Made by a program: the position numbers and the translations under genes. 64,000 nucleotides of DNA from Pokkaliibacter plantistimulans (GTDB lineage Bacteria; Pseudomonadota; Gammaproteobacteria; Pseudomonadales; Balneatricaceae), in contig NZ_CP177354.1 of the NCBI RefSeq assembly GCF_046844695.1, positions 3,596,001-3,660,000 on the forward strand, in the 5' to 3' direction. The notes under the pieces were generated by a model. It worked only from the letters and a program-made list of their open reading frames with translations. It did no database searches and was not told the origin of the DNA. Every line of letters begins with the position of its first letter. The stretch's first letter is position 1. Below are positions 42,787 through 51,589 of this stretch, in pieces.

Positions 42787-43581
42787 ATGGTTTACAAGGG
42801 GATTCTGCATCTCAATGACTGGGTGCTGGCTATCACGCTGGCCATGGCCAGACTGTATCCCTGTCTGTTGCTGGTGCCGATTTTTTCCTTTCACGAACTG
42901 AAAGGCATGATGCGCTACGCCGTCGTCGTCATCCTGGCCCTGATGGTATCCCCCGGCATTCATGCTGCACTGCCCACCGACCATTCGTGGTGGACGATAT
43001 TTGCCCTGTACTTCAAGGAAGCCGTGCTCGGCATGCTGCTCGGCATTCTACTGTCGATGCCTTTCTGGCTGTTTGAATCCGTCGGAGCCCTGTTTGATAA
43101 CCAGCGAGGCGCCCTGATGGGCGGCCAGCTCAACCCCAGCCTAGGTCAGGACTTCACACCATTAGGCTTTTTGTTCAAACAGACACTGATTGTGATGATG
43201 GTGCTGTCGGGCAGCTTTCTCACCCTCCTGCAGGTCATCTGGGACAGCTATCTGGTGTGGCCGCCAACCCAGTGGTTTCCAGCCCCCGCAGCCGACGGTA
43301 TGGATGTCTATCTGGATATCCTCTCCACGACTTTTTCCGACATGGTGCTGTATGCCGCCCCTCTGGTCGCCCTGCTGCTGTTTATTGAGTTCGGCATGGC
43401 CATTCTCAGCCTGTACAGCCCCCAACTACAGGCTTTTGTGCTATCCATGCCACTCAAGTGTCTGATCGGTATGGGATTTCTGATCATCTATATGCCGACA
43501 CTTTTCTATCTGGCCAGCGAGCGTAATCTGCAGCTGGTCGGCTTCAAGCACACTTTGCAGTTGCTGTTCTCCTCGCCCTGA
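42787..43581 (+). CDS. hrcT: Type III export-gate protein HrcT (SctT)
   Basis: The 264-residue polytopic membrane protein has family patterns ALFDNQRGALMGGQLNPSLG and LFIEFGMAILSLYSPQLQAF. It belongs to the FliR/SctT group and closes the HrcRST pore. It starts directly after hrcS. A gap of 36 bases follows before hrcU. Confidence 0.96.
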   Translation: MVYKGILHLNDWVLAITLAMARLYPCLLLVPIFSFHELKGMMRYAVVVILALMVSPGIHAALPTDHSWWTIFALYFKEAVLGMLLGILLSMPFWLFESVGALFDNQRGALMGGQLNPSLGQDFTPLGFLFKQTLIVMMVLSGSFLTLLQVIWDSYLVWPPTQWFPAPAADGMDVYLDILSTTFSDMVLYAAPLVALLLFIEFGMAILSLYSPQLQAFVLSMPLKCLIGMGFLIIYMPTLFYLASERNLQLVGFKHTLQLLFSSP

Positions 43582-43617
43582 GCAGGTGGCTCTATGAGCC
43601 GATAACGGAGTCGCGCC

Positions 43618-44715
43618 ATGAGCGAAAAGACAGAAAAACCCACACACAAAAAACTGCAGGACTCGCGTAAGAAAGGCCAGGTCGGTCAGAGTCAGGATGT
43701 GCCCAAGCTGCTGATTGCTGCAGCGTTACTGGAAGTGGTGCTCGCTTCGGTAGAGTCCGGCATGACCAATATGGAAAATCTGGTTGCCATCCCTCTCACC
43801 TTGCTGCAACAACCTTTTGGCTATGCCGCCAAAGCCGTGGTAGTGCACTGCCTGACAATAGCAGCTTCTATGATGATCGTAGTGCTGGGCATTGCCGTGA
43901 TCATGCGACTGATCGGTGGCTGGATGCAGTTTGGTTTTCTGTTCGCTCCCGAAGCTCTCAAGCTCGATTTCAACAAACTCAACCCTTTTAACCAGCTGAA
44001 GAATATGTTCTCCGGCAAAAAACTGTTTGAGTTGTTCAATAGCGTAGTCAAGGCGGTGGCGTTGACTTTCATCCTCTATCTGCTGCTGAAACCTGCGCTC
44101 CAGACGCTGATCAAATTACCACTGACCGATCTCAATACCACCTGGCATGGCATTACGCTGCTGTTTATCAAGATTGAACGTACCTGTCTGACGGTACTGC
44201 TGGTGCTGGCATCCATCGATTTTGGCATGCAGAAGTATTTCCATATCAAGGGCCTGATGATGAGCAAGGATGACATCAAGCAGGAGCACAAAAACTCCGA
44301 AGGCGACCCCCATACTAAAGGCCATCGCCGACAGGTAGCACGAGAGATTGCCATGGGGGGCGGTCCGGCGCCCAAACCTCAGCCCAAACTGGAAGATGCC
44401 GATGCACTGGTGGTCAACCCCACCCACTTTGCTGTCGGTTTGTACTATCACGCCGAAACCACGCCACTGCCACGCATTGTCTGCAAAGGTATGGATGACG
44501 ATGCACTGGCGCTGATTGAGGAAGCCAAGGCCAAAAACATTCCTGTTATTCGCTTTGTCTGGCTGGCCCGCACGCTATACCGCGAAGATACAGGGCGATA
44601 CATCCCGCGCGAAACTCTGCGCTATGTCGCACGTATCTATCAGGTTATTCGGGAGCTGGATGAAGACGCCATGGAGGACGGCATACTGCATATTCCTGAT
44701 CTTGAAGTGCTCTAG
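43618..44715 (+). CDS. hrcU: Type III autoprotease/switch protein HrcU (SctU)
   Basis: The 365-residue protein starts MSEKTEKPTHKKLQDSRKKG, as FlhB/SctU members do, and has four membrane helices. The cytoplasmic self-cleavage motif NPTH is at residues 267-270, so it should cleave between N267 and P268 to change substrate class. It is the last gene of the hrpQ-hrcU unit. The following gene has metabolic function, so the cluster ends here. Confidence 0.97.
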   Translation: MSEKTEKPTHKKLQDSRKKGQVGQSQDVPKLLIAAALLEVVLASVESGMTNMENLVAIPLTLLQQPFGYAAKAVVVHCLTIAASMMIVVLGIAVIMRLIGGWMQFGFLFAPEALKLDFNKLNPFNQLKNMFSGKKLFELFNSVVKAVALTFILYLLLKPALQTLIKLPLTDLNTTWHGITLLFIKIERTCLTVLLVLASIDFGMQKYFHIKGLMMSKDDIKQEHKNSEGDPHTKGHRRQVAREIAMGGGPAPKPQPKLEDADALVVNPTHFAVGLYYHAETTPLPRIVCKGMDDDALALIEEAKAKNIPVIRFVWLARTLYREDTGRYIPRETLRYVARIYQVIRELDEDAMEDGILHIPDLEVL

Positions 44716-44834
44716 GCCAGCTCCAGCCCCACAATAATAGCGAGCTGTGGTAGTCTGCAGCACTCTTTCGGTACGTCAGCAAACTCGACGTACGTGTCAC
44801 TCAGTAATGAGGCGATGCCTCAGGTGTGGTGGTT

Positions 44835-45785
44835 ATGTCTGCAAACCCTATCGCGGCCATTCTGGCGCAATATCCTGTGATGATTCTTGATGGTGCCCTG
44901 GCTACCGAGCTAGAAGCACGCGGTTGTAACCTGAACGACTCCTTGTGGTCTGCCAAAGTGTTGATGGAGCAGCCCGAGCTGATCAAGGCCGTGCATTACG
45001 ACTACTTTGCAGCGGGGGCCGATGTGGCTACTACCGCCAGTTATCAGGCTACCTTTGAAGGTTTTGCCAAGCGTGGCCTGAATGCAGAACAAGCCAGCGA
45101 ACTGATGGCAAAGGCCATCGCTCTGGCAGCTAAAGCACGCGATGAATTCTGGAATAGTCTTTCAGCTGTGCAGCAAGCATCACGCCCTCGCCCGCTGGTC
45201 GCAGCTTCTGTAGGCCCTTATGGTGCCATGCTGGCAGACGGCTCAGAATACCGGGGCCATTATGGAAAATCTGAAGAAGAGCTTATGGCGTTCCATCGTC
45301 CACGCATGCAAGTGCTGGTAGATGCCGGAGCAGACCTGCTTGCCTGCGAAACCATCCCCTGCCTCACCGAAGCCCAGGCTATCGCCCGCTTGATGCCTGA
45401 GTTCCCCGGCATTGCCGCCTGGATCAGCTTCAGCTGCAAGGACGAAGCACATAATAGTGAAGGTGAGCTTTTGAGTGACTGCGTTGCCGCACTGGAAAGT
45501 GCTGAACAAATAGCGGCGGTAGGTATCAACTGCACAGCACCGCAGTTCATCCCAGCGTTAGTGAAGGCTGCACGGGCCGCTACCAGTAAGCCAGTCATGG
45601 TGTATCCCAATTCCGGTGAGAGTTATGACCCTGAAAACAAATGCTGGCATGGGCCAGCCAACTCAGAACAGTTCGCCGAACAAGCACAGCAATGGCATCA
45701 ATGCGGCGCATCGCTGATTGGCGGATGCTGCCGTACATCTCCCGCAGATATCCGTGCGGTGGCTCACTGGGCCCGCCGGCCCTGA
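44835..45785 (+). CDS. mmuM: Homocysteine S-methyltransferase
   Basis: From the ATG at 44835 the protein has 316 residues of the single-domain MmuM type. The zinc-binding cysteines occur in GINCTAPQF and in GGCCRTSPADI near the C terminus. It moves a methyl group from S-methylmethionine to homocysteine, giving two methionines. S-methylmethionine is abundant in plants. No permease gene (mmuP) is adjacent. It is downstream of hrcU by 119 bases and convergent with kdgR. Confidence 0.9.
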   Translation: MSANPIAAILAQYPVMILDGALATELEARGCNLNDSLWSAKVLMEQPELIKAVHYDYFAAGADVATTASYQATFEGFAKRGLNAEQASELMAKAIALAAKARDEFWNSLSAVQQASRPRPLVAASVGPYGAMLADGSEYRGHYGKSEEELMAFHRPRMQVLVDAGADLLACETIPCLTEAQAIARLMPEFPGIAAWISFSCKDEAHNSEGELLSDCVAALESAEQIAAVGINCTAPQFIPALVKAARAATSKPVMVYPNSGESYDPENKCWHGPANSEQFAEQAQQWHQCGASLIGGCCRTSPADIRAVAHWARRP

Positions 45786-45791
45786 AAATAA

Positions 45792-45824
45792 TACCGGCAG
45801 CCGCTTAGACAGGGACTGCCGGTA
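45792..45824. terminator. Hairpin between convergent mmuM and kdgR
   Basis: The arms TACCGGCAG and CTGCCGGTA pair perfectly across a 15-base loop between two convergent genes. A T tract is lacking, so its strength is uncertain. Confidence 0.55.
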
Positions 45825-45845
45825 CACTGCTGCTCTACGCTTTAT

Positions 45846-46631
45846 TCAGAACGGATAGCCGGTAAAACCCGACTCAATACAGATCGCCTTCGCTGCGCTA
45901 TGCAGCATAGCCACATACTCTGCCTGTTGAGCATCATTAAAACGCACTGCCGGAAAGGAGATACTCAGTGCAGCTGTAATGTGACCAAAGCGGTCAAATA
46001 TCGGCACAGCAATACAGTAGACGCCCTCCTCCATCTCCTCTCGATCTTCAGCAAAGCCCTGAGCTTTCACGGTATCCAGCACCAACTCCAATTGGGACAG
46101 GTCAGTAATGGTATTCGCTGTAAAAGTACGCAGCTCACAGCGGCGCAAAATAGTCAGAGCCTCTTCACGATCACGCCATGCCATTAACACCTTGCCGATC
46201 GCCGTACTGTGTAGCGGATTGCGTCGACCGATACGTGAATGCATGCGCAGATGATATTGGCTGTCGATTTTATGGATATAAACAATGCTGTCGTCTTCAA
46301 AGGCGCCCAGATGAATGGTTTCTCTGGTCAATCCAGACAGCTGTCGCATCTGCTTGTCAGCGATCCTGATCAAGTCAACATGCTGGAGCGCCTTGGCTCC
46401 CAGCTCAAATAACTTCAGCGTGAGGGAGTATTTGTCGTTGTCGCCGTCCTGACTGACGTAGCCCAGCGATTTCATCGTCTGCAGAAAACGGTAGACCGTG
46501 CTTTTGGACATCAATACACGTTGCGACAGCTCGGTGATACCAATCTCGTGTTCATCACCCAGAGCCTGCAGGATGCCAAAGACTTTCATCACGGAAGAAA
46601 CGGAATCCGGTTGGGTATCAGGATTGCTCAT
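45846..46631 (-). CDS. kdgR: IclR-family regulator KdgR
   Basis: The protein has 261 residues from the ATG at 46631. The segments PDSVSSVMKVFGILQALGDE, MSKSTVYRFLQTMKSLGYV and KIDSQYHLRMHSRIGRRNPL follow enterobacterial KdgR almost residue for residue. KdgR represses pectin and hexuronate catabolism until 2-keto-3-deoxygluconate (KDG) is present. The adjacent gene encodes the KDG kinase, which fits. I did not find a convincing KdgR operator between them. A longer frame to 46652 exists. Confidence 0.93.
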   Translation of the reverse strand: MSNPDTQPDSVSSVMKVFGILQALGDEHEIGITELSQRVLMSKSTVYRFLQTMKSLGYVSQDGDNDKYSLTLKLFELGAKALQHVDLIRIADKQMRQLSGLTRETIHLGAFEDDSIVYIHKIDSQYHLRMHSRIGRRNPLHSTAIGKVLMAWRDREEALTILRRCELRTFTANTITDLSQLELVLDTVKAQGFAEDREEMEEGVYCIAVPIFDRFGHITAALSISFPAVRFNDAQQAEYVAMLHSAAKAICIESGFTGYPF

Positions 46632-46760
46632 AGTCCGGCCGCACCTCGCCAAGTTTTAATATTTGTAGAACGGCCTTTCAGTATATTCAGAATGACAGGA
46701 AAGAAAATGTCGGAGGGGCTTCGATAAATATGCCCCTCAACACAGATCATGAGCGCGGCT

Positions 46761-47729
46761 TCAAACCTGAGGCATCGACTGCATGGGAATAATCGCACCA
46801 CGGTGTTGAATTACGGTCGAGGCCAGACGATGACCTGCTGCTGCAGCCTGCTCAACAGAATCACCACAAAGCCGGGCTGCCAGATAGCCCGCACTGAAGG
46901 AGTCACCGGCAGCCGTGGTATCAACAACCTGCTGCGGCAAAACCCTTACTGCCGGGACTTCATACAACTGTCCATCCGACATCACCAGACAAGACTCTGC
47001 TCCGCGCTTGATCACGACCTCTGTGACTCCCGCAGCCTGTGTTCGCGAGATGACGTCAGCCACCGGAAGCGAGCCCCAGAGCATGTCTTCGTCATCCAAA
47101 GTAAGGAAGGCAATATCAGTTGCCTGCAACATCTGCTGATACCAGTGCTGTGTTGCTTCAGAGCTCTCCCATAAACGTGGCCGGTAGTTGTTATCAAAAA
47201 TCACCTTGCCACCCTGGGAGCGATAACTGATCAGTACATCAATCAGCTTTTGTCGCGCCGCTGGTGCCAGAATGGCCAGGCTAATACCACTCAGATACAG
47301 CACATCCATCTTCATCAGCGCTTCAAGAATGGCATTTGTCTCAGCAGTATCAAGCCAGTAACGTGCTGCGGCATCACTGCGCCAATAGTGGAAGCGACGC
47401 TCACCATTGGGGTCTGTCTCAATGACGTAAAGCCCAGGCAGTTTGTTGTCAAAACGTTGAATCAGGGAAGTGTCGATGCCTTCTTGCTGCCACGCCGCCA
47501 GCATATTGTCACTGAAGCCATCTGTACCCAGAGCAGTGACGTAACTGATGCCAAGCTGGTGCTGTGCGCTACGCATGAGGTAAACCGCAGTGTTAAGGGT
47601 GTCACCACCAAACCCTTCGACAATACCTGTTTCAGTATGGCGTAACTCAATCATGCACTCACCAATAATGGCTACTTGCAGCGGGTTATCGCCTGGCGAG
47701 CGACTGGCAGAACGTTGAGCTGAAGACAT
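46761..47729 (-). CDS. kdgK: 2-keto-3-deoxygluconate kinase (PfkB family)
   Basis: The ATG at 47729 gives 322 residues; a TTG at 47774 is the only other start. Matches to E. coli KdgK include GECMIEL, FGGDTLNTAVYL, GGKVIFDNNYRPRLWES and the PfkB catalytic loop DTTAAGDSFSAGYLA with the base Asp. The enzyme phosphorylates KDG to KDPG, which enters the Entner-Doudoroff route, so the cell can use pectin or uronate breakdown products. It is on the same strand as kdgR, which follows after 129 bases. The aldolase and uptake genes are not in view. Confidence 0.94.
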   Translation of the reverse strand: MSSAQRSASRSPGDNPLQVAIIGECMIELRHTETGIVEGFGGDTLNTAVYLMRSAQHQLGISYVTALGTDGFSDNMLAAWQQEGIDTSLIQRFDNKLPGLYVIETDPNGERRFHYWRSDAAARYWLDTAETNAILEALMKMDVLYLSGISLAILAPAARQKLIDVLISYRSQGGKVIFDNNYRPRLWESSEATQHWYQQMLQATDIAFLTLDDEDMLWGSLPVADVISRTQAAGVTEVVIKRGAESCLVMSDGQLYEVPAVRVLPQQVVDTTAAGDSFSAGYLAARLCGDSVEQAAAAGHRLASTVIQHRGAIIPMQSMPQV

Positions 47730-47867
47730 TGTTGTTGGCCTGTCCACTTCAGTTAGAGTGGGGTTATTCTGCAAATGCAGGAAAGCAGTGTCAAATTATT
47801 CAAAACAGCTTTTTATTTTTTAGAACTAACAGCCGATCATGGTCTATGCCAATGTCAGAAAACAAAA

Positions 47868-47895
47868 AAGGGCAGAATGTCACCATTCTGCCCTT
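47868..47895 (-). terminator. Rho-independent terminator after serS
   Basis: The 12-bp stem AAGGGCAGAATG/CATTCTGCCCTT with a 4-base loop is followed on the minus strand by a T-rich run. It lies 22 bases after the serS stop. Confidence 0.92.
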
Positions 47896-47917
47896 CTTCA
47901 GGTACTGACCCGACTGA

Positions 47918-49192
47918 TCAGATACTCAGCACTTTCAAACCGCCCATATAGGGTTGTAGCACTTCTGGAATCACGACACTGCCATCATTTTGCTGGTAGT
48001 TTTCCAGAATCGCCACCAGCGTCCGCCCAACGGCCAGACCTGAACCATTCAGAGTATGCAGCAGCTCTGGCTTGCCAGTTTCGGGATTGCGCCAGCGGGC
48101 CTGCATACGACGGGCCTGGAAGTCAGTCATGTTGGAGCAGGAGGAGATCTCGCGATACTTCTGCTGCCCGGGTAGCCAGACTTCCAGATCATAGGTCTTC
48201 GCGGACCCGAAAGTCATGTCTCCACCACAGAGGATGATGACCCGGTACGGTAAACCTAGCAGCTGCAGAATCTTCTCCGCATGTCCTGTCATTTCCTCCA
48301 GTGCTTCGAAGGATTTGCCGGGTTCAACCATCTGCACCATTTCCACTTTCTCGAACTGGTGCTGGCGAATCATGCCACGTGTGTCCTTACCATAGGCTCC
48401 CGCTTCACTGCGGAAACAAGGGGTATGGGCAGTCAGACGCACAGGCAGCTCTGCGGCATTGATGATTTCATCGCGGGCAAAGTTGGTCAGGGGTACTTCT
48501 GCGGTAGGGATCAGGTAATACTCCTGCTCGCCCTGCAGTTTGAACAGGTCTTCGGCAAACTTGGGCAACTGGCCTGTACCGTACAATGAATCGGCGTTCA
48601 CCATATACGGTACATAGGTCTCGGAATAGCCATGCTCACTTGTATGGGTATCAAGCATAAACTGAATCAACGCACGGTGCATGCGGGCCAGCGGGCCCTT
48701 AAGGGTGGCAAAACGTGCACCGGTCAGCTTCGCTGCCATGGCAAAGTCGAGCCCTAATGGCTGGCCAATATCAACATGATCACGTGGCTCATAGTCAAAC
48801 TGGGTAGGCTCTCCCCATACGCGGACTACCACGTTATCGTCTTCACTCAAACCTTCAGGAACGCTGCTGTCTGGCAGGTTGGGTAAGGCCAGCAGGAAAG
48901 TATCCAGCTTGTCCTGAATCTCCTGCAGCGCAGTTTTAGCCTGGTCGAGTTCTTCACCAAGACGGCCTACATCGGCCATCAACGGAGCAATGTCCTCACC
49001 CGAAGCCTTAGCTTTACCAATAGCCTTGGAACGGGCGTTACGCTCATTCTGCAGATGCTCAGTTTTGATCTGTACTTCTTTGCGAGCAGCTTCCAACGCA
49101 TTGTACGCATCAATATCGAGTTCAAAGCCCTTCTTGCGAAGCAGCTTGGCGACTTCTTCGATCTGGGTACGAAGGAGTTTAGGATCAAGCAT
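47918..49192 (-). CDS. serS: Seryl-tRNA synthetase
   Basis: The 424-residue class II synthetase has the long N-terminal coiled-coil arm (about 25-105) that grips the tRNA. The catalytic domain carries the class II motifs, including TACFRSE-like TPCFRSEAGAYGKDTRGM and the C-terminal LNGSGLAVGRTLVAILENYQ. It charges tRNA(Ser) and tRNA(Sec) with serine. It is the last gene of the ftsK-lolA-rarA-crcB-serS run and has a strong terminator. Confidence 0.98.
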   Translation of the reverse strand: MLDPKLLRTQIEEVAKLLRKKGFELDIDAYNALEAARKEVQIKTEHLQNERNARSKAIGKAKASGEDIAPLMADVGRLGEELDQAKTALQEIQDKLDTFLLALPNLPDSSVPEGLSEDDNVVVRVWGEPTQFDYEPRDHVDIGQPLGLDFAMAAKLTGARFATLKGPLARMHRALIQFMLDTHTSEHGYSETYVPYMVNADSLYGTGQLPKFAEDLFKLQGEQEYYLIPTAEVPLTNFARDEIINAAELPVRLTAHTPCFRSEAGAYGKDTRGMIRQHQFEKVEMVQMVEPGKSFEALEEMTGHAEKILQLLGLPYRVIILCGGDMTFGSAKTYDLEVWLPGQQKYREISSCSNMTDFQARRMQARWRNPETGKPELLHTLNGSGLAVGRTLVAILENYQQNDGSVVIPEVLQPYMGGLKVLSI

Positions 49193-49208
49193 GATTAGAC
49201 TGTTTCTA

Positions 49209-49595
49209 TCAGAGTGAATTGAAGACTAGGCGCATAAGCCCAATACCAAGGGCAGCTGCGATGACGGTACAGCATACACTGGATAACATGTAAAGCAGAG
49301 CATGAAGCGGCAACTCACGCTCAAATAACGCCACCGTTTCCAGAGCAAAAGAAGAATACGTCGTTAGCGCCCCCAAAAATCCGGTAATGATCAGCGGCCG
49401 CCAAGTTTCCGGGAGTATTCCCTTTTCAGTAATGAGAATATAGCTAATGCCAATCAGAAAAGAGCCGCAGACATTGATCACGAAGGTGGCCCATGGCATT
49501 CCTGGCTTGAAGAAGGGAGCCAGCCAGCCGGTCAGCGCAAAACGGGACAAAGCCCCCACCGCACCACCACAGGCAATGAATAGAAGCGTCTGCAT
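49209..49595 (-). CDS. crcB: Fluoride-specific ion channel CrcB/Fluc
   Basis: The 128-residue protein has four membrane helices and the Fluc patterns GGAVGALSRF, the FVINVCGSFLIG pore helix and GFLGALTTYSSF with the conserved Thr/Ser/Phe. It exports fluoride as a dual-topology dimer. It lies between rarA and serS with short gaps. No fluoride riboswitch is visible ahead of it. Confidence 0.95.
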   Translation of the reverse strand: MQTLLFIACGGAVGALSRFALTGWLAPFFKPGMPWATFVINVCGSFLIGISYILITEKGILPETWRPLIITGFLGALTTYSSFALETVALFERELPLHALLYMLSSVCCTVIAAALGIGLMRLVFNSL

Positions 49596-49601
49596 GCCGT
49601 G

Positions 49602-50954
49602 TTAGCTCTCCTCGTAGCGTTTTAAATCACTCAGTTCGTCCAACTGACGAAGATAGCTGAGCTTTTCACCAATCTTGCGCTCCAATCCGCGCTCGGTCGG
49701 TTGATAGAAGCGCTGCTCAAATATTTCCTCAGGCAGGTAACGCTCACCCGCCGCATAAGCGTCCGGCTCATCGTGGGCGTAACGATATTCAGCACCATAG
49801 CCAAGCGATTGCATCAGCCCTGTGGGAGCATTACGCAAGTGATGGGGAACTTCCAGCGAACCAGTTTCCCTGACGATTTGCTGTGCAGCTTTCCAGGCGG
49901 AATAGACTGCGTTGCTTTTGGGTGCACAGGCACAATAAACCGCTGCCTGGGCGATAGCCCGCTCGCCTTCTGCCGGGCCTACTCGCTCGAAAATATCCCA
50001 GGCATTCAGAGTAATCTGTAGCGCCCTCGGGTCGGCATTGCCGATGTCCTCAGAAGCAATAGCTAACAAACGACGGGCAACATAGAGTGGATCACAACCA
50101 CCATCCAACATCCGCGCGAACCAGTACAATGCGCCATCGGGTGATGACCCACGAACTGACTTGTGGAAAGCCGATATCTGGTCGTAGAACATATCCCCTT
50201 GTCGATCAAAACGCCTGCCACCCTGCATCAGCACTTCTGCCAGTGCTGTTTCATCCACAACTCTACTGCCATCTGCTCGCAGCTCGGCGATGTCCGAGAC
50301 CAGTTCAAGCAGGTTCAGCACGGTGCGCCCATCACCATCAGCTGCTTTGGCAATCTTGCATAGTTGCTGATCGGAAAGCTGTAGCTGAAGATCGGCCAGT
50401 CCTTTCGTTTGCACTAACGCCTGACGCAGCATCAGGACCAGATCCTCTTCCGTCAGAGACTTGAGCAGATAAACACGTGCTCTGGACAATAAGGCGTTGT
50501 TGAGTGCAAAGGAGGGGTTTTCAGTGGTAGCACCCACGAAGATCAGCAAGCCCTCCTCCACATGCGGCAGAAAGGCATCCTGCTGGGATTTGTTAAAGCG
50601 ATGCACTTCATCAACAAACAGCAAAGTTTTCTTGCCACTTTGCATCTGACGCTGACGTGCCATCTCTACCACATCGCGGATATCTTTTACGCCTGCCAGC
50701 ACTGCAGACAATGTAACAAAGTGGGCGCTGGCATTTTCCGCTACCAACTTTGCGAGGGTCGTTTTACCCACTCCCGGTGGCCCCCACAGGATCATTGAAT
50801 GCAGACGGCCCTGATCAAGCGCCATACGCAAAGGCTTGCCTTCACCTAGAAGATGCTGCTGACCAACATAGTCAGCCAGCCGGTTGGGCCGCATACGGCT
50901 GGCAAGAGGTTGCCAGCCTTGAGGTTCGTCCTGACTGAACAAGTCTCCAGACAT
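49602..50954 (-). CDS. rarA: Replication-associated recombination protein A
   Basis: The 450-residue AAA+ protein has Walker A WGPPGVGKTT near residue 57 and Walker B LLFVDEVHRF. It has the clamp-loader-like body and C-terminal tetramerisation region of RarA/MgsA, which acts at stalled replication forks. It overlaps the lolA stop by one base. Confidence 0.95.
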   Translation of the reverse strand: MSGDLFSQDEPQGWQPLASRMRPNRLADYVGQQHLLGEGKPLRMALDQGRLHSMILWGPPGVGKTTLAKLVAENASAHFVTLSAVLAGVKDIRDVVEMARQRQMQSGKKTLLFVDEVHRFNKSQQDAFLPHVEEGLLIFVGATTENPSFALNNALLSRARVYLLKSLTEEDLVLMLRQALVQTKGLADLQLQLSDQQLCKIAKAADGDGRTVLNLLELVSDIAELRADGSRVVDETALAEVLMQGGRRFDRQGDMFYDQISAFHKSVRGSSPDGALYWFARMLDGGCDPLYVARRLLAIASEDIGNADPRALQITLNAWDIFERVGPAEGERAIAQAAVYCACAPKSNAVYSAWKAAQQIVRETGSLEVPHHLRNAPTGLMQSLGYGAEYRYAHDEPDAYAAGERYLPEEIFEQRFYQPTERGLERKIGEKLSYLRQLDELSDLKRYEES

Positions 50955-51589
50955 CAGTTTTGCTCTATAAGATCAGCGCCTTTAGGTACGGTGAAGGTAA
51001 ACAGGTCAGCAGGTTGCAGCACATCTTCCTCAAGATTACGGAAGGTGATGCGAGTCTGCTGACCCAACGTATCAGCAAACATCATTTCCATCAGATGGCT
51101 ATCCTTAAAACTGATACGCAGCTCAGTGAACAGGCTCTCTTTGTCATTTGGCTTCAACAAGAAGAACCACAGCCCGGAGCCATCAGTACGTCCCTGCACA
51201 TCGAAGGACTTCTCGATAGCCTGCACATCGTTACTCAAAAGCAAGACGGGCGTCGCGGTAGCCCGGCGATCCAGTGGCTGACGAGTGACCTGATCCAGAT
51301 CTTTGTCATATAGCCAGAGATGCTTGCCATCTGATACCAACAACTGGGCGAATGGCTCATCAGTCTCCCAGCGGAACAGATCTGGTTTTTTAAGGTCAAT
51401 CTTGCCAGTAGTCTGCTGCAACGGCCGACCGTTGGCATCAACCACCACCTGGACAAAATCAGCAGACAAGGTCTGATGCATGCTCAGAAGGCGATGAAAT
51501 GCTTCAACAGGGCTCTCTGCCGCTTGAGCTGCAAGGCTCATTGTCAGCAAGGCAACGCCGCACAGGCGCTGAAACAGGGACTTCATCAA
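50954..51589 (-). CDS. lolA: Outer-membrane lipoprotein carrier LolA
   Basis: The 211-residue periplasmic protein has a signal peptide (LCGVALLTMSLAAQA) and the LolA fold with FHRLLSMHQTLSADFVQVV and KPDLFRWETDEPFAQLLVSD. It ferries lipoproteins from LolCDE to LolB. It overlaps ftsK by 4 bases and rarA by one, the common gammaproteobacterial order. Confidence 0.96.
   Translation of the reverse strand: MMKSLFQRLCGVALLTMSLAAQAAESPVEAFHRLLSMHQTLSADFVQVVVDANGRPLQQTTGKIDLKKPDLFRWETDEPFAQLLVSDGKHLWLYDKDLDQVTRQPLDRRATATPVLLLSNDVQAIEKSFDVQGRTDGSGLWFFLLKPNDKESLFTELRISFKDSHLMEMMFADTLGQQTRITFRNLEEDVLQPADLFTFTVPKGADLIEQN

Noticed and set aside
44773..44796. GTACGTC/GACGTAC hairpin between hrcU and mmuM
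   Set aside because: A 7-bp stem with a 9-base loop and no T tract is too weak to call a terminator.
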